DNA of 64,000 nucleotides from Verrucomicrobiota bacterium (GCA_018239845.1 JAFEGO010000025.1:43934-107933), one strand, 5' to 3'; positions 9,030-16,770 are shown, counted from the stretch's first letter. The notes: generated from the letters alone by a model not told the origin. Numbers and translations: made by a program.

Positions 9030-10412
9030 ATGAAGAAGAACACCACCCGCAACACCGCCTACGGCCTGTTTGCGCTCGATGTGGTCACGTCCATCCTGGT
9101 GTTCAACATCGTCGCGCGGTTCCGCGGTCTGGAGCTCGCCGACCACCTGATCCTCGCCCCGCTCGCCCTGCCCATCGGGGCCACGGTCCTGGCGATCTAC
9201 CTCATCGAAGGTTACAAGGACCGCACCGATATGCTGAGCGTGGACTACACCAGCCAGCACACGATCGCCTTGATCGGCGCGATGCTCACGACGCTGATCG
9301 TCACCTACGTCGTCCTGCGCGACGGCTATGAGATGCAGTCCAGCCGTGCGGTCATCGCGCTCAGTTTCATCGCGCTCATCCCGCTCACCATCGGCTATCG
9401 CCGCGTGATCTATCAGTCGGCGCTCGCCGCCAAGGGTGACCGCAGCCTCGTCTTTCTCGGCGACCAAGCCAGCTGCGAGGCGTTCCATACCGAGTGCCAG
9501 AAGATGGGGATGTACCAACGTGTGATTTTCTCCGTGGTGAGCGAGGATTCGGCCGCGCCGTTCTCGCCGCAGGCCGGCCAGCCCTTGCGCCCTTTTGCCG
9601 AGGTACTGGATGACATCCAGGCCGGCCGCATCGCGGTCGAGGCGATCATCCTCCGCGAATCCGCCCGCGAGCTCGTGCCCGATATGTCGCGCCGGCTCGT
9701 GCACCTGTACTTCTCCGGCATCCCGACGTACACGCTTGAGCTTTTTCATCAGGTTTACTGGCAGAAGATCCCGATCTACCGTCTCAACCAGACCTGGCTT
9801 TTCCAAGAGGGTTTCCAGATCGCCCGCGAGCCGGTCTTCGAACGCATCAAGCGCATCAGCGACATCGTGCTCTCGGCCCTCGGGCTCGTCCTCGCCTCGC
9901 CCGTCATCGCGCTCGGAGCCATCGCCATCTGGCTCGAGGACCGCGGCCCCATCTTCTTCTTCCAGAATCGCGTCGGCCGCAACCACCAGGTTTTTCGCAT
10001 CATCAAGCTCAGGACCATGCGCGTCCGCGAGACCGCCGGCGACCTTTACACCCAGCCGGGCGACTCGCGCATCACCCGAGTCGGCCGCTTCCTGCGCACC
10101 ACCCGCATCGACGAGTTCCCCCAGATGTGGAACGTGCTCGTTGGCGACATGAGCCTCATCGGCCCCCGCGCCGAGTGGGACCGCCTCGTGGAAAACTACG
10201 AGCGCGACATCCCCTGCTATCACTTCCGCCACCTCGTGAAGCCCGGCATCACCGGCTGGGCGCAGGTCAACTACCCCTACGGTGCCAACCTCGAGGACAC
10301 GATCCGCAAGCTCGAGTACGACCTCTACTACATCCGCCATTTCTCGTTCCTCCTCGATGCCACCATCGTCCTGAAGACGATCCACATCATGCTCTTTGGC
10401 AAAGGCCGCTGA
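9030..10412 (+). CDS. Polyprenyl-phosphate glycosyl-1-phosphate transferase (initiating sugar transferase)
   Basis: This 460-residue WbaP/WcaJ-type protein starts the repeat unit by moving a sugar-1-phosphate from an NDP-sugar onto undecaprenyl phosphate. Residues ~1-105 hold four hydrophobic segments, followed by a Rossmann-like domain (SLVFLGDQASCEAF, about 140-240). The catalytic bacterial sugar transferase domain begins near residue 270 with FERIKRISDIVLSALGLVLA. Within it are FQNRVGRNHQVFRIIKLRTM, the RRTRIDEFPQ-like segment TRIDEFPQMWNVLVGDMSLIGPR, and GITGWAQVNYPYG, all hallmarks of PF02397. ATG 9030 is preferred over the TTG at 9012 that directly abuts the previous stop. Finding the initiating enzyme last in the gene order is common in EPS loci. 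Confidence 0.93.
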   Translation: MKKNTTRNTAYGLFALDVVTSILVFNIVARFRGLELADHLILAPLALPIGATVLAIYLIEGYKDRTDMLSVDYTSQHTIALIGAMLTTLIVTYVVLRDGYEMQSSRAVIALSFIALIPLTIGYRRVIYQSALAAKGDRSLVFLGDQASCEAFHTECQKMGMYQRVIFSVVSEDSAAPFSPQAGQPLRPFAEVLDDIQAGRIAVEAIILRESARELVPDMSRRLVHLYFSGIPTYTLELFHQVYWQKIPIYRLNQTWLFQEGFQIAREPVFERIKRISDIVLSALGLVLASPVIALGAIAIWLEDRGPIFFFQNRVGRNHQVFRIIKLRTMRVRETAGDLYTQPGDSRITRVGRFLRTTRIDEFPQMWNVLVGDMSLIGPRAEWDRLVENYERDIPCYHFRHLVKPGITGWAQVNYPYGANLEDTIRKLEYDLYYIRHFSFLLDATIVLKTIHIMLFGKGR

Positions 10413-10413
10413 T

Positions 10414-11808
10414 ATGCCCACTGTCAAAACCTACGACTTCCTCGTCCTCGGCGGCGGCTCCGCCGGCTTCAACGCCGCCCGCGTCGCCACCGGCCTCGGC
10501 CTCAAGACCGCGGTCGTCGATGGTGCCCGCGAGCTCGGCGGTCTCTGCATCCTCCGCGGTTGCATGCCGTCCAAGACGCTCCTCTACATGGCCGAGGTCC
10601 TCCACCTCGCCAAGAAGGGCAAGACCTTCGGCCTGAAGATCCCCTCGGCCCGCGCCGACATGAAGGCCATCCATGCGCGGAAAAAGAAGATCATCGGCGA
10701 GTTCGCCGACTACCGCCAGCAGGCCCTCGCCGCGGGCAAGTTCGACTTGATCCGCGCCTACGGCCGCTTTGTCGATCCTCACACCATCGCCCTTTCCAAC
10801 GGCCGCACGGTCCGCGCGAAACACATCCTCATCGGCACCGGCTCCAAGGTCAGCGTCCCGCCCGTCCCAGGTCTCGCCGCTGCGAAATTCTGGACCAGCG
10901 ACGACGTGCTCGATCTCGATTTCATCCCCAAGAGCGTGATCGTCCTCGGCGGCGGCATCGTCGCCTGCGAGCTCGCCCAGTTTCTCTGCCGGATCGGCAC
11001 CAAGGTGACGCTGGTCCAGCGCAGCCCCAACATCCTGCGCGACCATTCCGAGGAGGCCTCCGCCGTCGTGCACCAAGCCTTCGCCGACGAGGGCATCGAG
11101 GTCTTTGCCGGCACGCAGATCGAGTCCATCGCCCAGGATCGCGGGACCACCACCGTCACGTTCCACCACGACGGCAAGCGCTTCACCCGCCGCGCGGCCC
11201 ATCTCTTCAACGCCCTCGGCCGCGAACCCGCTACCGGCTCGCTCGGCCTGCCCGACGCCGGCGTCCGCACCCGCCCCAACGGCCAGATCATCATCAACCG
11301 CTGGCAGCAGACCAGTGTCCCGCACATCTACGCCGCCGGCGACTGCTCCGGCCCCGTCGAGATCGTCCACACCGCGATCATGCAGGGCGAGCTCGCCGCG
11401 CGCCACGCCGCAGGCGTGAAAAAGCTCAAGCCCGTCAACTGGGACCTGCTGCTCAACGTCGTCTTCACCGATCCCCAGCTCGCCACCATCGGCCGGCTCG
11501 AGCGCGACCTCGACGACGCTGGCACGACCTACCTCTGCGCCTCGTATCCGTTCAATGATCACGGCAAGTCCATCCTCATGGACGCCAATTATGGCTACGT
11601 GAAAGTGATCGCCGAGCCGAAGCGCGGCCGCATCCTCGGCGCCGAGATCGTCGGCAAGGACGCCGGCGAACTCATCCACGCCTTCAGCGGCCCGCTCGCG
11701 ATGCGGGCCACCGTCTTCGACCTGCTCCGCGCGCCGTGGTACCATCCCACGCTCGCGGAGATCGTCACCTATCCGCTGGAAGAGATCGCGGATAAGATCA
11801 AAAAGTAG
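10414..11808 (+). CDS. FAD/NAD-dependent pyridine nucleotide-disulfide oxidoreductase
   Basis: This 464-residue class I flavoprotein disulfide reductase starts 1 base after the sugar transferase stop (ATG 10414). The FAD site is FLVLGGGSAGFNAARVA. The redox pair is the CX4C in GGLCILRGCMPSKT (about residues 45-50). The NAD(P) site is VIVLGGGIVACELAQF near residue 180. The C-terminal dimerisation domain retains the catalytic His-Glu pair in YHPTLAEIV. All catalytic residues are therefore present. The family includes dihydrolipoamide dehydrogenase, mercuric reductase and glutathione reductase. No N-terminal metal-binding domain and no mer genes are nearby, so a mercury role is not supported. 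Substrate unknown. Confidence 0.85.
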   Translation: MPTVKTYDFLVLGGGSAGFNAARVATGLGLKTAVVDGARELGGLCILRGCMPSKTLLYMAEVLHLAKKGKTFGLKIPSARADMKAIHARKKKIIGEFADYRQQALAAGKFDLIRAYGRFVDPHTIALSNGRTVRAKHILIGTGSKVSVPPVPGLAAAKFWTSDDVLDLDFIPKSVIVLGGGIVACELAQFLCRIGTKVTLVQRSPNILRDHSEEASAVVHQAFADEGIEVFAGTQIESIAQDRGTTTVTFHHDGKRFTRRAAHLFNALGREPATGSLGLPDAGVRTRPNGQIIINRWQQTSVPHIYAAGDCSGPVEIVHTAIMQGELAARHAAGVKKLKPVNWDLLLNVVFTDPQLATIGRLERDLDDAGTTYLCASYPFNDHGKSILMDANYGYVKVIAEPKRGRILGAEIVGKDAGELIHAFSGPLAMRATVFDLLRAPWYHPTLAEIVTYPLEEIADKIKK

Positions 11809-11826
11809 CGCGGGCCACCCGCGTAC

Positions 11827-12555
11827 TCACCCTCGCGCAATCGCGAGCAGATCGCCGAGCTCGACGCGCTTCTCGTAAAGCGCCTTGCCGACGATCACCC
11901 CGTCCAAATTAGCGTAACGCTGCGCGAGCTCCGCCAGTTTCACGACGTCGAGCCGCCGGCTCACGCCGCCGCTCGCGATCACGTTGAACTTGCCGGCCTG
12001 CAGCATCGCTTCCTGCGCCGCGAAATTCGGCCCCGACAGCATGCCGTCCGTGCCGATGTCCGTGTAGATGATCGTGCGCACGCCGATGCGGTCCATGCGC
12101 CGCGCGAGGTCCAGTGCGCCGGTGTTCGTGGTGTCAACCCAGCCCTTCACCGCGACCTTGCCGTCCTTGGCGTCGATGCCCACGGCGATCCTGTCCCCGA
12201 AGGCCTGCACGAGCTCCGCGACAAACGCCTCGCTCTCCGCCGCGCGCGTACCGATCACTACGCGGCTCACGCCGAAGCCCAGCGCCCGCTCCACCGCGGC
12301 GCGCGTGCGCATGCCGCCGCCGAGCTCCACTTTCATGCCCAGCGCCGCGATCTGCTGCACGATCTCAAGGTTCTGCGGCTCGCCGGCAAACGCCCCGTCG
12401 AGGTCCACCACGTGGATCCACTCGCTGCCCGCCGTGCGAAACTCCTTCGCGACGTCGAGCGGGTTCGCCGCGTAAACCGTCTCCTGGTCGGCGCGCCCCT
12501 GCAACAGCCGCACCGCCCGCCCGCCCTTGATGTCGATCGCCGGATAAATGGTCAT
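11827..12555 (-). CDS. hisA: Phosphoribosylformimino-AICAR ribotide isomerase (histidine biosynthesis)
   Basis: This 242-residue TIM barrel performs the fourth step of histidine synthesis, the Amadori isomerisation of ProFAR to PRFAR in the cytoplasm. MTIYPAIDIKGGRAVRLLQG provides the first catalytic Asp on strand 1, and YTDIGTDGMLSGPN the second. Phosphate-binding turns are seen in ELGGGMRT and IASGGVS, and the length is typical. The ATG at 12555 starts directly at the first beta strand; an upstream extension to 12615 has no homologous look. The gene stands alone here, convergent with the oxidoreductase (18-base gap), so other his genes must lie elsewhere. Confidence 0.95.
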   Translation of the reverse strand: MTIYPAIDIKGGRAVRLLQGRADQETVYAANPLDVAKEFRTAGSEWIHVVDLDGAFAGEPQNLEIVQQIAALGMKVELGGGMRTRAAVERALGFGVSRVVIGTRAAESEAFVAELVQAFGDRIAVGIDAKDGKVAVKGWVDTTNTGALDLARRMDRIGVRTIIYTDIGTDGMLSGPNFAAQEAMLQAGKFNVIASGGVSRRLDVVKLAELAQRYANLDGVIVGKALYEKRVELGDLLAIARG

Positions 12556-12613
12556 TTGGAACCACCCACAAAAAACACCCGTCCCAAAAAACACACGCCC
12601 ATTTTCATCCTCC

Positions 12614-12647
12614 ATTAGTCATTAGACATTAGTCATTCGTCATTCAC
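12614..12647 (+). repeat. Degenerate heptamer tandem repeat upstream of the M42 peptidase
   Basis: Consecutive 7-base units ATTAGTC, ATTAGAC, ATTAGTC, ATTCGTC and partial ATTCAC end 9 bases before the ATG at 12657. The block is AT-rich in a GC-rich region and sits in the 101-base space between divergent hisA and the peptidase. It resembles the short heptanucleotide repeats (STRR) known from filamentous cyanobacteria. Two similar blocks occur at 14096-14130 and 31786-31813. Function unknown. Confidence 0.75.
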
Positions 12648-12656
12648 ACTTCTCCC

Positions 12657-13742
12657 ATGCCCACCAGCACCTCTTCCTCCGCCTACACCGCGCCCCAATT
12701 CCTCACCGAGCTGCTCCACGCCCGCTCCCCCTCCGGCTACGAGACCGAGGCTCAGGCCGTCTTCGACCGCCACGTCAAACCCGCTGCCGACACCTACGCC
12801 AACGACGCGCTCGGCAACCGCATCGCCACCCTCAATCTCTCCGGTGACCCCGTCCTCATGCTCGCCGGCCACATGGACGAGCTCGGCCTCATCATCACCT
12901 ACGTCAACAAGGACGGCTTCATCTATTTCGACACCATCGGCGGCCACGACCGCACCGTCATCTCCGGCCGCCGCGTCCTCATCCAGACCGCCAACGGCAC
13001 CGTCAAGGGCGTCACCGGCAAGCGCGCCATCCACCTCATGGACGACGGCGACCGCAAGAAGGTCCCCGAGATCCACGAGATCTGGATCGACATCGGCGCC
13101 CGCTCCAAAAAGGAAGCCCTCGAGCGCGTCGCCATCGGCGATGTCGCGACCTACGACCACGAGTTCGAGCTCTTCCACGGCAGCATCGGCACGGCCCGCG
13201 CCTTCGACAACAAGGTCGGCGCCTACATCGTCGGCGAAACCCTCATCCGCCTCGCCGCCGAGAAAAAGAAGATCGCCGCCAAGGTCGTCGCCGTCGCCAC
13301 CTCGCAGGAGGAGATCGGTGTGCGCGGTGCCACCACCGCCGCCTACTCCGTCAACCCCCACTTCGCCCTCGTCGTGGACGTCGGCCACGCCACCGACCAT
13401 CCCGACTGCGACAACCGCAAGTACGGCGAGACCAAGCTCGGCGGCGGCCCCATCATCTGCCGCGGCGCCAACATCAACCCGAAGGTTTACCAGAAGCTCG
13501 TCGCCGCCGCGAAGAAGCTGAAGATTCCCTACCAGTTCGAGGCCGACCCGCGCCCCACCGGCACCGATGCCCGCGCGATCCAGATGGGTCGCGGCGGCGT
13601 GGCCACCGGCCTCGTGAGCATCCCCCTCCGCTACATGCACACCCCCAGCGAGGTCGTGGACCTCGAGGACGTGGAGCGCTGCGTAAAACTCTTCGTCGAG
13701 TTCGCCAAGTCCCTCGAAAAGGGCGACTACGGCCACTGGTGA
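12657..13742 (+). CDS. M42 family metallopeptidase (glutamyl aminopeptidase/FrvX-like)
   Basis: This 361-residue cytoplasmic dizinc peptidase trims N-terminal residues from peptides, usually as a large tetrahedral dodecamer. The metal-binding and catalytic residues are recognisable: His in LAGHMDELG (about 69), the bridging Asp in ARAFDNKVGA, the catalytic Glu pair in ATSQEEIGVRG, Asp in VVDVGHATD and His in RYMHTPSE. The N-terminal SPSGYE is also typical. Length fits the family (about 340-370). The first twelve residues are Ser/Thr-rich and not conserved-looking, so translation may begin slightly later. Old annotations call the family 'endoglucanase M'; a peptidase role is better supported. 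Confidence 0.92.
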   Translation: MPTSTSSSAYTAPQFLTELLHARSPSGYETEAQAVFDRHVKPAADTYANDALGNRIATLNLSGDPVLMLAGHMDELGLIITYVNKDGFIYFDTIGGHDRTVISGRRVLIQTANGTVKGVTGKRAIHLMDDGDRKKVPEIHEIWIDIGARSKKEALERVAIGDVATYDHEFELFHGSIGTARAFDNKVGAYIVGETLIRLAAEKKKIAAKVVAVATSQEEIGVRGATTAAYSVNPHFALVVDVGHATDHPDCDNRKYGETKLGGGPIICRGANINPKVYQKLVAAAKKLKIPYQFEADPRPTGTDARAIQMGRGGVATGLVSIPLRYMHTPSEVVDLEDVERCVKLFVEFAKSLEKGDYGHW

Positions 13743-13801
13743 GCGTAGACGCGGCGTGTCTTGGCAGTTGTAGGCCAGCAGGGCCTGAGCGGAAAAAATT
13801 A

Positions 13802-13909
13802 ATCGGACAAAACCCTGCAAATATTGAGTTAACTCATTCCAGCCAGGTGGTTTCCCGAATCGGACAATATCGGCCAAAACCGCCTATTTGTCCGATACAT
13901 CGGACAAAT
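13802..13909. promoter_or_regulatory. Cluster of ATCGGACAA boxes with a perfect 24-bp palindrome
   Basis: ATCGGACAA occurs at 13802-13810, 13859-13867 and 13899-13907. An inverted copy at 13886-13896 (ATTTGTCCGAT) joins the last one to make a perfect palindrome of two 11-base arms around AC (13886-13909). Four copies of a 9-mer in 108 bases, two of them fused head to head, look like operator sites for a dimeric regulator of the downstream PEP-CTERM protease gene 235 bases away. The regulator is not identified and the boxes could instead belong to a mobile repeat family. Confidence 0.55.
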
Positions 13910-14095
13910 CATCGCGATTCGCCCTGATTCTCCGCACCGGGTCGACTTGCCCGCGCCGGCCCACGAAACCCCGAATTCAAACCCGGTTTGCCTGTTATCA
14001 AAGAACCTCCGGCGCTAGGCCGCTATTATACCAAAAAGCCGCACCCCGCACCAGTCGCCTTTTGCGCTTCAGCGCCGATTTGTCGCCCGACCTTG

Positions 14096-14130
14096 TTCAT
14101 TGCGCATTGAGCCTTGGCCCTTGGTCATAC
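14096..14130 (+). repeat. Degenerate heptamer repeat upstream of the PEP-CTERM protease
   Basis: Five successive 7-base units read TTCATTG, CGCATTG, AGCCTTG, GCCCTTG and GTCATAC, ending 13 bases before ATG 14144. The units share a YYTTG end and drift gradually. The period matches the block at 12614-12647. Confidence 0.6.
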
Positions 14131-14143
14131 AAAACTCCGTCCG

Positions 14144-15085
14144 ATGCCCCGCCCCGTCCGCTTCCTCGCGCTCTGCGTCCTCGGTGCCCTCTTCGCCGCC
14201 GGCTCCGCCCGTGCCCTCATCGTCTTCGACTACAGCAGCGTCGTTAACAACCGCTTCTCCTCCGGCTTCCCCGGCACGCCGGTGGAAAACACCAGTCCCT
14301 CCTTCATCGGCGCCGGTTACGATTTCTCCGGCGTCGGCTGGCAGACCGGCTCCAGCGACTTCGCGGTGACGATGATCTCCCCGCAGAATTTCATCACCGC
14401 CCGCCACGTCGCCCCGGCCAACGGCTCCTCCGTCAGCTTCCTCAACGATGACGGCGTCCTCAAGAACTACACGGTCGCGAGCACCTCCACCATTACCTAC
14501 AACGGCCCGGGCGGACCCAGCGACCTCATCGTCGGCACGCTCACCTCGCCCATCAGCGCGGCCGACCACATCGCCTCCTATTCGATCCTCTACCTCGGCA
14601 CGCCCCTCACGAGCCTCAACCTCAACGGCTACACCCAGCTCTCGCTGCTCAGCTATGGCAAGACCGGCCGCGTCGGCACCAACACCATCGACGGCTTTGC
14701 CAACGGCGACCTCTACCCCTTGAACAACCCCGACGGAGTCACCGACAGCCTGTATTTTTATACCGACTACGATAGCACCGCGGGCCAGAGCCAGGCCGAG
14801 ACCGGCGACTCCGGCAGCCCCACCTTCGCCACGATCGGCGGCCAGCTCACCCTCGTCGGCGTGCACTCCTCCGTCGGCACGATCAACGGCAACCCCAACC
14901 CGCTCACCTTCGACAACTTCCTCGCCTGGCCCTCGATCCTCCAGCAGATCGCCGGCATCACGGGCAACAGCGGCCAGAACACCAGCCTCTACGTCGTCAA
15001 CGCCATCCCCGAGCCCTCGGCCTACGCCTTGCTGGCCGGCCTCGCCACCCTGGGTCTTATCGCGCTCCGGCGACGTATCTTTTAG
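14144..15085 (+). CDS. Secreted trypsin-like serine protease with PEP-CTERM sorting signal
   Basis: This 313-residue exported protein has a signal peptide (VRFLALCVLGALFAAGSARA, cleavage near residue 24) and a trypsin-fold body. The catalytic triad candidates are His in ITARHVAP, Asp in GGPSDLIVGTL and Ser in the textbook GDSGSP. The C-terminus is a full PEP-CTERM signal: IPEPSAYALLAGL, a hydrophobic span and RRR. This predicts export, recognition by an exosortase and cleavage/attachment at the cell surface. ATG 14144 is chosen over an upstream TTG at 14114 because it directly precedes the signal peptide. A long region with repeated boxes lies upstream. No exosortase gene is in this window. 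Substrate unknown; it may process matrix proteins. Confidence 0.88.
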   Translation: MPRPVRFLALCVLGALFAAGSARALIVFDYSSVVNNRFSSGFPGTPVENTSPSFIGAGYDFSGVGWQTGSSDFAVTMISPQNFITARHVAPANGSSVSFLNDDGVLKNYTVASTSTITYNGPGGPSDLIVGTLTSPISAADHIASYSILYLGTPLTSLNLNGYTQLSLLSYGKTGRVGTNTIDGFANGDLYPLNNPDGVTDSLYFYTDYDSTAGQSQAETGDSGSPTFATIGGQLTLVGVHSSVGTINGNPNPLTFDNFLAWPSILQQIAGITGNSGQNTSLYVVNAIPEPSAYALLAGLATLGLIALRRRIF

Positions 15086-15159
15086 ACAGCATGAACAGAA
15101 TTTACCGAATGCGGCACCCGGCCTCGGCAATTCTGTCCATTCTGTTCATTCTGTCTAAA
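15080..15159. repeat. Long imperfect inverted repeat with 9-base tandem units
   Basis: Arms at 15080-15101 and 15138-15159 are complementary at 21 of 22 positions, around a 36-base spacer. The right side consists of ATTCTGTCC, ATTCTGTTC and ATTCTGTCT, a threefold 9-base repeat from 15129. The left arm covers the stop codon of the protease gene and the right arm ends 8 bases before the next ATG. It may end transcription of the protease or be a member of an interspersed palindromic repeat family. Confidence 0.7.
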
Positions 15160-15167
15160 ATACGCCT

Positions 15168-15647
15168 ATGAAAACCCCCAAGAACTCGATCTGCCTCTGG
15201 TACGAAAAGGACGCCGAGGCCGCCGCGCGTTTTTACGCCAAGACTTTCCCCGACACCAAGGTGACCGCCGTGCACAAGGCCCCCAGCGATTACCCGATGG
15301 GTAAAAAGGGCGACGTCCTCACCGTCGAGTTCACCGTCATGGGCATCCCCTGCATCGGGCTCAACGGCGGCCCGATGTTCAAGCACAGCGAGGCTTTTTC
15401 GTTCCAAGTCGCGACCGATACGCAGGAGGAGACCGACCGCTATTGGCAGGCCCTCGTGAAAAACGGCGGCGAGGAGAGCCAGTGCGGCTGGTGCAAGGAC
15501 CGCTGGGGCATCTCCTGGCAGATCACGCCGCGCACGCTCACCGAGGCGATGGCCGCCGGCGGCGCGGAGGCCCGGCGCGCCTTCGAGGCCATGATGGAGA
15601 TGGGCAAGATCGACCACGCCAAGATCGACGCCGCCCGCCGCGGATGA
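15168..15647 (+). CDS. VOC-superfamily protein, PhnB/3-dmu-9_3-mt type
   Basis: This 159-residue cytoplasmic protein has the PF06983-type start SICLWYEKDAEAAARFYAKTFPDTKV, then GDVLTVEFTVMGIPCIGLNGG and AFSFQVATDTQEETDRYW. These give the paired beta-alpha-beta-beta-beta units of the vicinal oxygen chelate fold. The CGWCKDRWGISWQITP segment is typical for this subgroup. Members are often annotated as ubiquinone methyltransferase-like, but most have no known activity and only resemble glyoxalases. Its TGA overlaps the next ATG by 4 bases (ATGA), so both are probably made from one transcript. Confidence 0.88.
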   Translation: MKTPKNSICLWYEKDAEAAARFYAKTFPDTKVTAVHKAPSDYPMGKKGDVLTVEFTVMGIPCIGLNGGPMFKHSEAFSFQVATDTQEETDRYWQALVKNGGEESQCGWCKDRWGISWQITPRTLTEAMAAGGAEARRAFEAMMEMGKIDHAKIDAARRG

Positions 15648-16249
15648 GAAGACTCGTCGTCATCACCCACCTCACGCTCGATGGCGTGATGCAGGCTCCC
15701 GGCGGTCCCGACGAGGACCGGCGCAATGGCTTCCCCCACGGCGGCTGGGCCATGGCCCACGGCGACGCCGTTTCCCGCGAGGCCATGGAAAAACTCATGG
15801 CCGCCGATTTCGACCTCCTGCTCGGCCGCCGGACCTACGAGATCTTCGCGCCGTATTGGCCCCATCATGACGACAACTTCATCGGCCGCGCCTTCAACCG
15901 CGCGACCAAACACGTCGCCACCCGCACCCTCACGCACTTTGAATGGGCCAAGTCCCGCCGCCTCGGCGACGACGTGGTCGCCGCCGTCCGCGAACTGAAA
16001 GCCTCCGCCGGCCCCACCCTCCACGTCTGGGGCAGCGGCGAGCTGCTGCAAACGCTCATGGCCGCCCACCTCGTGGACGAATACCAACTTTGGATCCGCC
16101 CCATCATCCTTGGCCAGGGCCGCCGTCTTTTCGAAAACGGCCTGCCCGCCACCGGCCTCACGCTCGTCGAGTCCCGCCCCACCACGACGGGCGTCCTCCT
16201 CAACACCTATCGCCCCACCAGCCCCTTCAACCGCAGCGCCCGGCCCTGA
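15644..16249 (+). CDS. Dihydrofolate reductase family protein (RibD C-terminal-like)
   Basis: This 201-residue protein resembles the YwjB/RibD_C group of NADPH-dependent reductases. RRLVVITHLTLDGVMQAPGGPDED forms the N-terminal strand and substrate loop, DLLLGRRTYEIFAPYW the pyridine-nucleotide side. LHVWGSGELLQTLMAAHLVDEYQL and PIILGQGRRLFE complete the family core. The natural substrate of such stand-alone proteins is generally unknown, and it is not the housekeeping DHFR. ATG 15644 overlaps the stop of the VOC gene; the frame upstream of it is only overlap. The pairing of a PhnB-like and a DHFR-like gene is seen in many bacteria. Confidence 0.88.
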   Translation: MRRLVVITHLTLDGVMQAPGGPDEDRRNGFPHGGWAMAHGDAVSREAMEKLMAADFDLLLGRRTYEIFAPYWPHHDDNFIGRAFNRATKHVATRTLTHFEWAKSRRLGDDVVAAVRELKASAGPTLHVWGSGELLQTLMAAHLVDEYQLWIRPIILGQGRRLFENGLPATGLTLVESRPTTTGVLLNTYRPTSPFNRSARP

Positions 16250-16361
16250 CCGACTCGCCGGCTGTTCCTCTCGGAACTGTGGGCGGGCTTTGCGCCCGAC
16301 TACGATCTCCGCATAATCTCGGGCGTATGCCCTGCAGGCCGCTGCAAGCCTGCACAACCCG

Positions 16362-16391
16362 TTGCTCCCGGTCGTGTTTTTCCGCTATAAT
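16362..16391 (+). promoter_or_regulatory. Candidate sigma-70 promoter with perfect TATAAT
   Basis: A -35-like TTGCTC (16362-16367) and a consensus -10 TATAAT (16386-16391) are 18 bases apart. They would drive the DUF3185-DUF1328 pair with a leader of about 155 bases. Confidence 0.5.
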
Positions 16392-16504
16392 CGGTCGAAT
16401 GGCTTGGCCCGCGAGCCGCTTGTCCATCTGGACCGGGCCATGCCCCGATGGGGGTCGCATTCGTCGCGCGCATTTTCTAGAATGCCGAAGCCAGCCGAGA
16501 ATCA

Positions 16505-16521
16505 CGGGGAAAAATTCCCCG
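16505..16521 (+). promoter_or_regulatory. Hairpin in the leader of the DUF3185 gene
   Basis: CGGGGAA and TTCCCCG form a perfect 7-bp stem around AAA, 32 bases before ATG 16554. It is followed by GC-rich sequence and then CAAAAAAATC, so it could act as a leader structure or weak attenuator. Confidence 0.35.
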
Positions 16522-16553
16522 CTCCCGTCCGGCAAAAAAATCAGTCCACTCCC

Positions 16554-16760
16554 ATGAATCGTCTCCTTTCCCTCATTCTGCTTTCCGTCGGTGTCGTGTT
16601 GGTCATTTACGGCTTCGCTGCCCTCGATTCCATCAGCTCTTCCTTTTCCCGGTTCTTCACAGGCGCGCCGACCGACCGGACCATTTGGCTGCTAATCGGC
16701 GGTCTCGTTCTCGCCGGCATCGGCGGTAGCGGCCTCCTGCGTGGTTCGAAGAACGTCTGA
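16554..16760 (+). CDS. Small DUF3185 family membrane protein
   Basis: This 68-residue inner-membrane protein has two spans: [20 protein letters not shown] and [18 protein letters not shown]. The intervening loop [19 protein letters not shown] matches the DUF3185 signature (S-x-F-T-G-x-P-T-D/R-T-I-W). Function is unknown; such proteins are often found beside other small stress-related membrane proteins. The ATG at 16554 is the family-typical start; upstream in-frame sequence does not look coding. It is followed after 10 bases by a DUF1328 gene, so the two are probably one transcript. Confidence 0.85.
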   Translation: MNRLLSLILLSVGVVLVIYGFAALDSISSSFSRFFTGAPTDRTIWLLIGGLVLAGIGGSGLLRGSKNV

Positions 16761-16770
16761 TCCCACGACC

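Larger units (their letters stand above)
13743..14143. other. 401-bp intergenic region rich in short repeats
   Basis: No coding frame here looks real. The stretch is more AT-rich than its surroundings. It holds a small hairpin (AGGCC...GGCCT near 13772-13786), a perfect 12-bp palindrome TGAGTTAACTCA (13825-13836), a cluster of ATCGGACAA boxes and a degenerate heptamer block just before the protease gene. The repeats are listed separately. Confidence 0.6.
16250..16553. other. 304-bp intergenic leader region
   Basis: No convincing coding sequence. It holds a GGGCG...CGCCC stem (about 16278-16293) that may end the upstream transcript, a candidate sigma-70 promoter and a small hairpin close to the next start; the last two are listed separately. 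Confidence 0.5.

Noticed and set aside
10414..11808. Mercuric reductase
   Set aside because: Only the general flavoprotein disulfide reductase features are present; no N-terminal heavy-metal domain, no C-terminal cysteine pair and no mer genes nearby.
12657..13742. Cellulase (endoglucanase M)
   Set aside because: The M42 metal-binding residues are complete; the endoglucanase name is a historical annotation of this peptidase family.
15168..15647. Ubiquinone biosynthesis methyltransferase
   Set aside because: The sequence has the VOC fold pattern and no S-adenosylmethionine-binding motif; the methyltransferase label is an old family name.
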